Below, piece after piece: positions 51,104-62,730 of a stretch of 64,000 nucleotides of DNA. The notes beneath the pieces were generated by a model. That model worked only from the letters and a program-made list of their open reading frames with translations, did not search any database and had not been told where the DNA came from. Source of the stretch: Hemicentrotus pulcherrimus (taxonomy: Eukaryota; Echinodermata; Echinoidea; Camarodonta; Strongylocentrotidae); contig BEXV01000135.1 of the NCBI GenBank assembly GCA_003118195.1, forward strand, positions 38,712 to 102,711. Reading direction: 5' to 3'. Position numbers and translations under genes: made by a program. Positions within the stretch are counted from its first letter, which is position 1. Every line of letters starts with the position of its first letter.

Positions 51104-51486
51104 TAGAGCGTTCACACCTACAGAAAAAAGTGACATTCAACAATCGTTTTTTGTGTCGCGATCAAAAATTTTGTTTGTGTGGGTGGAAAGAAAAATTCCA
51201 CCAATCTTCGCGATTCAATACGCGATCCATGTCGCAGTAAGTCTTACGATTTTTCAGAATAATCGCGATAGTTTGCCGGGCGATTTGTGTGTGAATGGTA
51301 TTGAGAATAAAAACAATTCGATTCCGAACGCGCGTACATCGTCAAGATTCACGCATGCGCAGTTCCAACGTTTTTGCCGTCGAGCGACAATTCTCTATGA
51401 TTGTGTGTGAATGGTCGCCCAAAATAATAAATCAATCTTTGCATCGCGATCCAAATCGCACTAATTGTTATGTGTGAACGGGCCTA
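51104..51486. mobile_element. CpG-rich non-autonomous DNA transposon with GTTCACAC termini
   Basis: The left end TAGAGCGTTCACACCTA and the right end (reverse complement TAGGCCCGTTCACACATA) form an inverted repeat. The roughly 380-bp interior stands out as CpG-rich in AT-rich surroundings and repeats ATCGCGA/TCGCGAT motifs. The ends resemble several Harbinger/Kolobok-type MITEs, but the duplication is ambiguous. Open frames here (for example 51153-51410) are composition artefacts. Confidence 0.65.
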
Positions 51487-51803
51487 TTGACAGCTGTTGG
51501 CTTTTGTTAAAGTACGATTTTTACTAACACATTCACATTTATGGATGATTCTTTCCTGGGGAGCTAGTGACAAGCTAGTGACAAGCTATTCCATTAACAT
51601 GACATTATTGAATGATTTCAATTATGGTTGGAATCCGGTCTGCACACATACTTGGTGCTATGTAGGACAAGTTTCGGGTTAGATTTCAGGTTGTCAAGTA
51701 TAATAACCAACAAATATATATGAATGCATAATATGTGAATATCTTAGTACACTCTAAAAACTGAATTGTTAAATCACCATTTAACAGGGCCGAGGAGTGG
51801 CCA

Positions 51804-51904
51804 CTCTTTCAAAATGGTAGATTAACACTTTGAACATGCTGGACCCAACACTATAAAGGTTGAATCCAGCATGTTAAAAGTATCAATCTGACATTTTGAA
51901 AGAG
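51804..51904. repeat. Palindromic repeat, about 46-bp arms and 9-base loop
   Basis: Starts CTCTTTCAAAATG and ends CATTTTGAAAGAG. The arms continue inward to AACATGCTGGA/TCCAGCATGTT around the loop ACTATAAAG, with scattered mismatches. The upstream flank ACACTCTAAAAACTG resembles ends of palindromic MITEs, so this may be the core of one. Confidence 0.75.
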
Positions 51905-54900
51905 TTAAACAAAAGAGTTATTTGAGAAAAAAATGAATCGATATAATTTCAAGCAGGAAAGCAGGCAATAATGAGCTGACCTTCAGAGTATGCACATCTA
52001 TTATCTACCTTTCTACATTGCTCTTGATTAGAGGATGATATTCGGGGGAAATTACAGTGTTTCCTGAGTCTGATTACTTAGAGATGTCCCGGATGTTAAG
52101 AAAATATTCAGACAACTGATTTTATTTCACTAAATTTCCACCCAAAAGAAGTTAAAAGAAGAGAGAGCGGCCTATCCCACATTTAGATTAGCTACCCTTA
52201 TGAATGATTTCAGTGCACACTTTTATATCGGACATTTTCCTTTTTACACTAACCCCCAGGTCCGCTACGTCTAGACGTTTACGTCACCATTTCTCAAAGA
52301 CATCACCGGCCGGAAATTATAAGCCGCTCAGAGAAATTTTGATGATGGACCATCTTCCTTAATTACAGCAATGTTTCCTCCTAAATAGTATATCTAGGGT
52401 CACACTGTACACCTGTTCCCATTACCTAAAAACAGATTTTAAGAACCACCGCATCTTTTAAATTGGAACCCAAAATAAACCCCACTCATGTTGCGTTGGT
52501 GTATAAGCCTTAAGATATCTGTTAAAGATTTTTAGAAACTGACTGACCTTTTGTTACAGTGTTGACGCGTTACATTCCCCTCCTTCTTCATACATTGTCT
52601 CTTTATAATTTCACTTCATATAGAAACCTTTGAATTAATTCTGCAGTGCATATTGACACGGTACTCCTACTTCAGCTGAGCTCTTTTTTTATAATCCTCA
52701 AATTGCTTACCAGAGGTCGAGTTTTCTTTCAAAGCCTGCTTTTATTTGTACGCTGTATATCGGGTATCGACCGTCGGGATATAACCAGGAAATTAATCAC
52801 AATTTGAAAACATGAGTCTCTTAGAGGAGAGGGTGTGTTTTGTTCGTCGCTTCGTTCTCATCAGATAGACTTGTTCTACTCGTACAATCGAAGGCCTTTT
52901 GACAGGATTGACATGGCGAAACTCTCTTGCAACACTGATGGATGAAAGACAAAAATATATCAATGATATCTTTTTTCTCCGTAAAACTTTGGCGCGAGAC
53001 GGAGTGACGTCATCTCGGAAAGTCAACTGGATCAATTGATAATCTATCTATTTTGTAACAATGATCGAGCAATTTCGAATTTTAATCAGTTACTGGATGT
53101 CTTTGAACAACATAATGGTTAGTATAGTAATTCATTCAAGATAGTACATGTTCGACGCGATGTCTAGAAGGGGTGGGATACAAAATCAGTAAATAAATAA
53201 ATTCTTCGTGGTTGACGGGGCAGAAAGATATCCAAGAATAACTAACACAAAATTAAATTATATGAATAGAAAGAAAGGATATTCAAAACATTTTACTTGT
53301 ATTCTAATCATTATGACTTTCCGAATCCAAGAAAACCTCCTACTTCAACATAAACACTGTTTATATAAACACAGTAAGGGCAGTAATTAAGCATGAACGT
53401 TTCGACTGCCTGCTTTATTAGCTTGTTCAGATTAATTTCACATAATTTAGCCACTTTCATTTCTTCTAAGAAATGACATTTTTGAATGAAATGCACTCTG
53501 GAAAAGAAATTATTAAAAAAAGAACTTGAAATGACTTATGAACAGTTGGCTGACCGCTAAATTAAAACTCGTACGGCCCTTTGTCCAACAAAGTTTCTGT
53601 AATATGAATTGATGTCATAGAGCAAGAGATTTGTATGATATCAGGTAAAAAAAAAGCTAATTTGAAGAAGTCCTCTCAATTGTGAATGAACCAATGGCCG
53701 TCAATATCGGAAACGCTCAACACTAGTCAATTCAAATATGTACAGACAAAGTTCTCACACCGCCATTCGATTTAAGATTTTTGTTTCCTGAAAAATCCAT
53801 TCGTTTTTCTTTAAAAATCTGATGAGCATTAGTCGTGCAAAAATACAGAATGACAATAGGGAAATCACATTCAAGGACAGAGTAAGGCAGAGAGATGATA
53901 AAGAAGATGACGATGATGGCAGAGAGAGAGAGAGAGAGAGGGGTGTGAACGACATAATTCGGAGGATGGATAATTATTCTACTAAAAGAAAAGAGAAACA
54001 AAAGACATTGAAAATCATTAGTGAGTAGAAATATGGTCGTCATGAATGCAAAAAAAAAAAACAGCTAGCTATTAAACTGACAGCCTTTTGAATAAAAACC
54101 AACGTATTAAGGAAAGTGATAATTTTTTTCCTAAAAATGCAGCCCCTGGAAAGGAACTCGACAAAATGCGACCAGTTTTCAACACACACACGCACACACA
54201 CGCATACACACAAATCAAAAGTAAAAGTTATGAAATGAAATTGATATGTATTCGAAATCATCAAATGTTCTATAAATATGTTTTATAATTATGATATAAT
54301 ACGTAAATAAAAACCTACAAGCAGCCTACACTGTGTCTGGTAACACATGTATTTTTGTTGTTGTCATTTTTGTCCTCTGTGGAAACGGAAATCTAGCATG
54401 GTAATTTATGACTGAGAAACAATACATAATGTCAAACGCATTACTTAAGGCTACAGGCGAGACTTACACTGGCACAAAGTGTAGATAAATAGAAACAAGA
54501 TCAGGTGTTAAGCTGCAAGCAACATTGCAAATAAAAGAATTTGATGGTGTGTATTCACCGAACGTATAAGATCTATTATAACAACCTTTAACTTTTGCCT
54601 TATTCGACCCCCTCCAAATAAGAACAATAAAACAAGTGGGGTCAGGCAGGTAACAGCACTTAGATGGACGCACTGGTCTACATTCTTCATTGTATCGGAA
54701 GTAACATGGAGGCTAGAGGACTGATGTACCAGATACAAGCAATTAAAGAGATTGAAGAGAGTATAGGAAGATTGGGGTTTAATGGAGAGATTGATATGTC
54801 TGTCGCGTCTACACGCCACAATATTCTCCTTTATTACCATGGAAACCATCCAATCCCTAAAAGAACTTTGACAGTAGTTAGGTGAGCACCGAAAGGGTAC

Positions 54901-57299
54901 ATTTTGGATGTAAATAGCGGAGTGGGAAGATTTTCTCCTACTCAAAAGGAACCTCAATCATTACTTCAATCTCACGTTAGGGCATCTTGCCTAGATATTA
55001 ACATGTTTTCGGAATGTTTACCTAAATATATTTAGTTTGCCCAGGAAGTCCGATGGTTATGATTATGATTTCAATGAAGGAATTGAAAGAACAGGGGAAT
55101 AAAAGTTAATTGCCACTTTTAGTATTCCGATAATCTGATCTTAGGATGTAGTATGGACATTCTTTAGTCGGCTTAATTAATATGCTCCCGGTAAATCCAG
55201 ATAATGTGTTTAAACAACAGGTGTGCACTGATATGAATGTTTTAAAAACGAATCTATGTTTGAGAAGACATTTGGGTTTCCGACTGAGCCTAATTGTCAG
55301 AAGTTCAAATCAACTGATACTAAATTAAAAAGAGAATATATTGGAAGGACTTAACGTGACTATGATGCTGCAGGAATGCCCGAGAGCATTACGTTAACAA
55401 AAAATCTCAGTCACTGATAGCTGGAAGAGCACAATATCCAGCTTCAACGTGCGTCCCTACCACTTTTCATGGCACCACATGAGTAATACATGTTTCTAGA
55501 GCTATCATCGGGGATAAATGAGGGCAAATAGAATAAAATGAGACGCTTGGGTTTGAAAATTAGGGCAATAGAAGTTTGAGAACATTGTTAAGGTCATGCA
55601 CTATATCAAAATGTACCAGTATTGGGTGATGATTTTGTGGAGAGGATGGATTTGGCACGGATGAGAAAACAGAACATTATCTGAAATCGGAACGTACGCT
55701 TTCATCAATCATGGTGATTGGATAGTTCTGTTTCCTCCATGATGTGATACATCGTCTTAAACTTACCATTTCACATTTCAACATGATCATGGAAGCACTT
55801 GAATGGAGGCGCGAAGGTCGAGGGCTCCAACTCTTGTTTACGGTAGATACTTCTTTAAGCAAGTCATTTAATCTATATCGCTTTTCTCCGCTCGGGGATT
55901 TAAAGATAGGATGCGATATTGCGATATGGTCAGCATTGTGCAATTCTGTAAAAGATGTAAAAGGGCGCCTTGCACTACACTCCTCAAGAAGTGGAGAGAG
56001 TGCTCACAATGTTTGCAGACAAGTGACCAGGGTAATGAAATGTCGTCAAATTGCCTAAAATAAATTAAGCGGTTTCTAAATTCAGTCAATTACCAAGTTA
56101 AATCCATTTTCAGGTCCAAAATAACGCAAGTCCATTAAAGAATACCCTATAGCTGTGGCAGTTTTTAAATACATATGTATATATATTTATATATATATAT
56201 ATATATATATATCTGCATGGTCAAGAGGTATCTCCGATTATAGTACGTCTAACATGTGGGACTCTTGAAAAGCCTTTATGTCAGTGGATGTATTCATATT
56301 TGAGTTTCATCACCGAAATGGATTCTTTATTAAATAAATCTGTATATTATTTGATAATAAAGGAGGAGGCGTCGACTGTATATCTCCGACGAAAGTTACA
56401 TTACACGGCTGAATAGATTTGTTTTTCAATCCGAATGCAATGTCAATTCAGCGTTATATAAATCATATGGTGTATGATGTATATTATGAAGACTATCATA
56501 ATACGTGTATGAAACCTACTCATATACTTTGAAGTGGTATAGTATTATGGTACAACTACTGCTTCTATATATGTTCCTGTCTCTACATTCAATGACTGAA
56601 GACTGGATTACTATCAATAAATATCATGAGATATCGCTACTACTACTACTGCTACTGCTACTACTATACAAACATATATGCTTGCATTGTATTGCTTTCA
56701 GCAGTCATAAACACGCGGAAAGACACATCATATTTTTTTGTCGTTTAAAAAATGTCCTTTGAGACAAGTTGGTCTATAATACAATTATAAATACGTTTGG
56801 AAATGAGATTAAAGGATGAAGGCAAAAATAAAAAAAAGACAACGGAAAGTTGAGCGGCAATTAAAGAGTGTGATGCAAAAGTGATTTCAATCAAAGCGAT
56901 TAAATATTCGACGTCTTTGATCAGATTAACATTAAAAGCAAGTCTTAAATCGTGCATAGGGACTAGCGTAGTGACGTACATGCGCTGTGAGAGAGAGAGG
57001 GGGGAAATGGAGGGAGAATGAAAGAGATGGGGAGGGAAGGGTGGAAGGGATTTGAGTAATATTGAGGTTGAGTCGGGTTACACACTTGTTTACAATAAAT
57101 TACCCGAAAAAGAAGTCTGAAATAGGAAAACGTGCCTGGACAGACACGAAGTCAATATAGAGCAAAAGGGGGACCAGTCTGGTATGTAATAGGGTTGCGC
57201 AAGATCCTAAAGCCTCTTCTCTTCCTTTGGGTAACATTCCAACGCAATTAATAAAACATTCTATCGTGGATGGTTTGGCGTAATACTCCCGCAGGTATC

Positions 57300-57670
57300 A
57301 TCCATCAGTCTCGGTCCCACACATTGCTTCTTGCTGCAGCTTTCCTTCGACGCTTCACAGCCCGCTTATAGTATGGCGCAATGAAGCGGTTTGATTTAAA
57401 ACCGCATAATTCGTCCAATATGGCTCATTCCCCATTCTCGCGAGACACAGAAGAAATCGAAGACTCTTCTTGCGGCTCGCCGTAAAGGAAATTTCCCTTT
57501 TCAAAACCGCTGTTAGACGTGAATACGAACGCTAGCTGCCGTTCTTTCCCACTTGGTTGAATAATTCTTCTTAATAGTTTAAATTTTGACAGATATCCTG
57601 CGGTACATTCTTCTTCTTTAAAAATCTCATATTAAAAAGCAAACAAACACGAATTTTCTGCGGTTGGTCG
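57300..57670. promoter_or_regulatory. Candidate CpG-rich promoter/enhancer with TCTCGCGAGA and RUNX-like sites
   Basis: Locally CpG- and GC-richer than its surroundings. It contains the palindromic core-promoter decamer TCTCGCGAGA (57436-57445), CCAATATGGC (CCAAT and YY1-like), GGAAATTTCCC (NF-kB-like, about 57488-57498) and four AACCGC/GCGGTT (RUNX-like) cores, two of them in an inverted repeat at 57386-57405. No exon recognised beside it. Motif-based inference only. Confidence 0.4.
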
Positions 57671-60088
57671 AAGGACGCTGTATTCATGTTATTCCATATC
57701 CAGCAGTTCTCTCTATTGCACTCTTTTTACACTGCATGGTTATGCTTGGAGTAACCCCCTTGTAAATAGCATGCTTATTAACTGCCTCCATACCTGTTTA
57801 TATTACAATTAAGGGTTAAGTTTTTATTTACTAAATTGTTGACTTCGAAGAAAAAATAATACACCAATGTGTTTCTTTAGGGAAAAAAAACCCTTTCCTG
57901 ATTTAAACTTTTAAGACATTATAAAGACCTTATTATTTTTTACTACACTCTGCCGTGTAAATTCATTAAGAACTTTAAATAGCGAATATTTACGGATATA
58001 TTCATATCAGGCACTTTCAGACAACTTCGTATTATCATTTACTATAGTATGGTACTGTTCCATTCACTAAGAAAGTGTGCTGTAATATCGAAATGGGAAA
58101 GTTCTTCCCTTTATAGCATGTGAAATTGAAGAAGTATAGAGGCAAGTATGAAGAGAAAGAGAAGCAGGGTAGAAGGTGAAACAAAATGACTGCCATCGTG
58201 GCTGCAATTATTGGCAAAACCTTACAAAAAGAGCCTGACATCTTATCCGGCGAGCATTGTGAGGTGTTTTCTAGGCCACACAATCACGAGCATTGTGAAT
58301 GTTGCATCGGTAAGGGTATCCATCGAAGAGCTCCAGTGCACCATGAATGATAACATTAGACTGCAAGGCCTAGGGATTCAATTTCCACCATTCCACGTAA
58401 TGCTTGCCTGTCTTTTTGCTCTCTTAATAAGCCAGGCAGACAGAGATAACGAATGGCATACAGTAACAAGGATGCTGGCGGGTAAATCCACCCCTCCTCT
58501 CCCTCTCACAATAAAATGTAAAAATCAAAAAAATAAACGTGGCTAATTCGTCTCACCAGATACCTAGTCACATACACACTTGACCCACTCACATACCATT
58601 CCACACACATATTTGTCATACTCAAATATAATTTATCAACCTCAAGGCTGTCAAATACAAGACTTGAAAAAGAGTCACAGATAGTTTGGGCTTAGAATAC
58701 CATTGACATTAATTATTTAATACGGAATTTGGAATTGCAGAACGAAAGATGATAATTAGAGAAAACGAAACGAGAAAACAAAATATTTTGCTTCTTTACA
58801 AAGCCTCGACTGTGTATAAAACGAATTCTCTTAATAGCAAACTTAGATAGACTTCACAACGCTTCGAAAAAACGCACATTTATCTACCATTATGACTATA
58901 GTATCGTTGACATGTACCATTTAATGCATGTATACATGTCTACATGATCATTGATTGTTAATTTTGTGATATGAAACTCTTTCTATCATGGTGTATGCTG
59001 AACATGGAGTACATATGTGTTTCAAATAGACTCATAATACATGTATGCTATACCCGTGCTAGCTCACCTACCCACCCACCATGTTGCTAGTGATATATCT
59101 TCCTGTACATCTTTAATACTGATCTACCTGAAATACAAATTTCATTGCCATATAAATCGATACACAGTGATGAAGGCTTGTTTCTTTAACGTTGAGTCGG
59201 GCAAAATTACCAATTATACGAAGTCGCCCATACGCCCACGCACATACTGAAATCTGGTATACAACATAAACGGAGATGCTCGTGAACATTTAAAAGAAGA
59301 AAGTTCGGTTTAAAACCGTATTTCCATTGAATCTAGGTCTGCAGTGAAAGAGCATTATGTGAAGAAAATGTCACGGAGGATTTGATTCTCATATCGCATA
59401 AACCTTTGTATATTACTGCCAGGGAAAAATATATGTAGATTTTCTGTTGAAGTATAATTTGCGTCAATGAATAATCTAGATTTATCTCAGGCTGTAACTG
59501 AGAAAGTGTAGAATTGTGAGCAGTGCAGCAGTATTGTATGTATATGACTATTATATAAACAAATACGTCAGCCAGTCTTGCTTTATATTATTTCGTCTAC
59601 AAATTCTAAGTCGAATATCTAGTCATTAATGAACCTGATTATTTAATGGGGCATATAATATGTATACTATTTGAGATGAAGGGATAGTTTAAATATAAAT
59701 CAAGATTTAAAAATCAAATTTTCTTAGGTATCAACTAAAAGTGGTGTAGGTGGGTGGAGGTGCGAAATATATGTGTTTAAGAAAGAATGCGTGGTGAAGA
59801 GGGAAAGAGACAAAGATACAATTAGATCTGTGCTACGAAGATTTTAATTCTTTAAATCATGTTCATTTGAAGCGATTAGAAAGCCTAAACCCACAAGAAG
59901 AGCAGGAAACCAAAGATAGCAAATGGTGCAGGATGATCGCATTATGCGCGTCTCAGTTCAGACATTCGACCAAATAGTGACGACTTGCCGCAGGAAATAG
60001 AACAAGAATAGATAGAAACCGGCCTCAGGTCGTAATCCAGGATTCCCTATTTTTTTTTACAAAAGACCGAGTATGATCACACATAAAA

Positions 60089-60251
60089 GAGTGAGATAGA
60101 GAGAAAGAATGACAGAGAGAGAGAAAGAGGGAGAGAAAGAGAGAGAAAGAGAGAGAGAGAGAGGGAAAGAGAGAGAGGGAAAGAGAGAGGGAAAGAGAGA
60201 GAGAGAGAGAGAGAAAGGGAGAAAGATAGAGATAGATAGAGATAGAGAGGC
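60089..60251 (+). repeat. (GA)n-rich microsatellite
   Basis: About 160 bp of GAGA with GGGAAA and GATA interruptions. Confidence 0.9.
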
Positions 60252-62359
60252 CAAGATATATAACACTTTTAAGCCTTACTAGAGCTGCAGCAAAAAGGGA
60301 ATAATCAATAATTTTGTCTATGACATTTTTCCTTCAGCATCATAAGCCATTCTTCATCGATTTTGCTATTCAACATAATTGAGGAATGAATAACAGTCTG
60401 ACGCGATAGAACCTAAACAATAATTTCCATACAGATTTATTGACATTAATGTGCTAGATGAAATAGAAAATGACTATAAAAGTCTTGTTGGAAACAATTA
60501 TTTAAAAATAGATCACATTCAAATGTTAATAGGCTATTGCAAGTCGTTATCGGTATGAGAACACACATTTACATAAACAACGTGCAAAATGTGCAGCAGT
60601 GAGAAAAAAAAAGGTGAAAACGAAGAAGCTTTTTAAAGCGATCACTTTGGTATGTACACTGCGAAGTGGAAAATATGGATCCTCTTAAAAGTCAACGACG
60701 TCACCTTCTATTCATACCAAACATATTTCACTTCTGAAAAGATCGCATTCCAGCCTACGTGTGCACTAAACATCTTCCAGATAGTCCTTTGCTAGTATAA
60801 ACTGTGCCATATTTGGTGGCCTAGGTAGAATCTCAACGCAGAGTCTCGTCATATTCTTGAGCAATTTAGAAGGTCAGAACGATCATATTTCTATCCGAGA
60901 TATCAGCCCGAATTGCTCATGTTTATTGCTCCGATTGCCAGCAATATAAACAGACAATCTTCCATAAAAATATGACCGCAAGATGCGTTACCATAGCCAG
61001 CAACAAAATCATCATGGACAGACTGCTCTGAAGAAACTTTCATCACCTGTATGCGTCGACCACTGTAAAGAAGCGGGTACGCTAAACAGCACAATCAGAC
61101 ATTTCAATTTTTGAAAAAAATGGCAGTGGTAACAAAGGGTTTGGACCACTTGCTCTTTTTGAAAGTGATGAACATTTCCTGGTATAGAAAATAAACTGTT
61201 GGAATGTATATCTCTACCCGACATTAACGATACACTTTCCGCTACCTATGTTTATGCATCTTGCGTTATAGGGGGTATAGGAAAGGCAAGACAGAAACGC
61301 CGTGAATAGTAAGTATATATTATCTACATGTTAAAAAAAAAAATCAGAACTAAAACTAGTAACTTATATAATGTAGTATTAAACATTACCTTCATTAAAC
61401 ATGATCAAAAATGTTGTTAGTTAAAATCTAGTCGTAAATTACGATTTTTTTCCCTCACAATATCACACTAAAAGCAGGAAATGATTTCGTTCAATTACAA
61501 AAAATTGCAGTTCTTCATTAAGACAGAAAGGATATGTTTATAAAGTTGACAAAACTATATAATGTACAGGCTAGAACTGATACACGAATGCTATTTATTT
61601 CGTCGAAATAGTCGCACAGATGGGAGAAACGCGGAGTAAAAGACAGTGAGAGAACTCATCACTTAGATGGAAAAGCTTATTCGAGAAGCAAGCCGGCAAC
61701 GTTCCTGTTTATCTGACTGTTACCATCCATTGCATTGACCTAGGGAACAATTACAGAAAGATCAATAGGAAAACCTAATTACCTACGCAGAATCGTCCTT
61801 CTTACGTATCCCCAGTCCCCCACACTCGCCTTGTAAATGCTGCTAACTAGAAGCATTCACACTTGCTTCTTAAACTAAGTATTTTTCCCAAATGTATAAA
61901 TAAGACCGGAACGTCCCGGTAGCCTGGCAGCTAACGAGACCGACGTCCGATGAGACCGACAATCACTCGTTCACTCTCTGAAAATATGGGCCGAGGCCAA
62001 AAACTGTGACGTTATATGTCAGACATGTTATGGATATGCGACAAAGAAGATCAGTCAGCTAGGCTGTAAGAATCCGTATTAATTCGATGACGTTTTTTTC
62101 TGTTCTATGTGCAAGGGGTCCTCGAGATGTACATCATCGTGATAAAAAATATTGTATTGTCACCCAGCTTTCTAGCAGCAATCATAAACTAGCGAGTTAT
62201 CACAGGAGTGAATTACAATATTTGACAACCCAATTTTATTCGTTTACTCACATTACTTATTCGTGAGTTTCCAATAATTTTTTAATTTGTTGTCAATTTA
62301 AGAAACATATTTTGATACGATTCACGGTTATGCGTTGGTGTGAGGTATATTTTTTAGAT

Positions 62360-62730
62360 CAACGCGCAAAATGGCGCGAAAACGATGTCACCTAAAATGT
62401 CATCGCATCCCCAAGGCAAAATCTACGCCTTACATTGCGAACGGCGAGCAGATGAAGCATTTGCCTGTATGGAAAAGAAATTCAATTCCTTCACTGCAAA
62501 TGTCAAAATAACATCGCATCTCCCACGTGGAGGTGTTGGGTAATTTGCAGTGGCCAAGACCATCCAAATCGAGAAATATGCTATACTATACGAAGGAAGG
62601 TCCTCGGGCAGGACATAATCCAGAAATTAGCCAAGCTGGCTCGTATACACACAGTTGGTAGAGTTTAAGGCACAGTTGTTTTTACCTTCTGTTTCAAAAC
62701 GGCTATTGCGCCTGCGCGTTTCCTTCCCTG
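62360..62730. promoter_or_regulatory. Candidate promoter with YY1, E2F and NRF1-like motifs
   Basis: AAAATGGCGCGAAAA (62368-62382) fuses a YY1 consensus (AANATGGCG) with an E2F consensus (GGCGCGAAA). About 330 bp further, TGCGCCTGCGCG (62707-62718) is one base from the NRF1 consensus. The ATG in the YY1 site opens a 46-codon plus-strand frame ending near 62511, which I do not recognise. Such motif sets mark CpG promoters of widely expressed genes. Confidence 0.35.

Noticed and set aside
51153..51477. Two overlapping plus-strand frames
   Set aside because: They lie inside the CpG-rich MITE; no transposase motif, CpG content reduces stops.
54508..54957. 149-codon minus frame with hydrophobic C-terminus
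   Set aside because: No recognisable family, overlapping frame on the other strand, composition typical of chance; an X-box-like motif is the only notable content.
55690..55900. Possible upstream PDE1 exon ending at a consensus donor (GAAATG before GTAAGT, minus strand, about 55763)
   Set aside because: No convincing acceptor or homology, and the obvious frame ends in phase 0, which does not fit exon A (needs phase 1).
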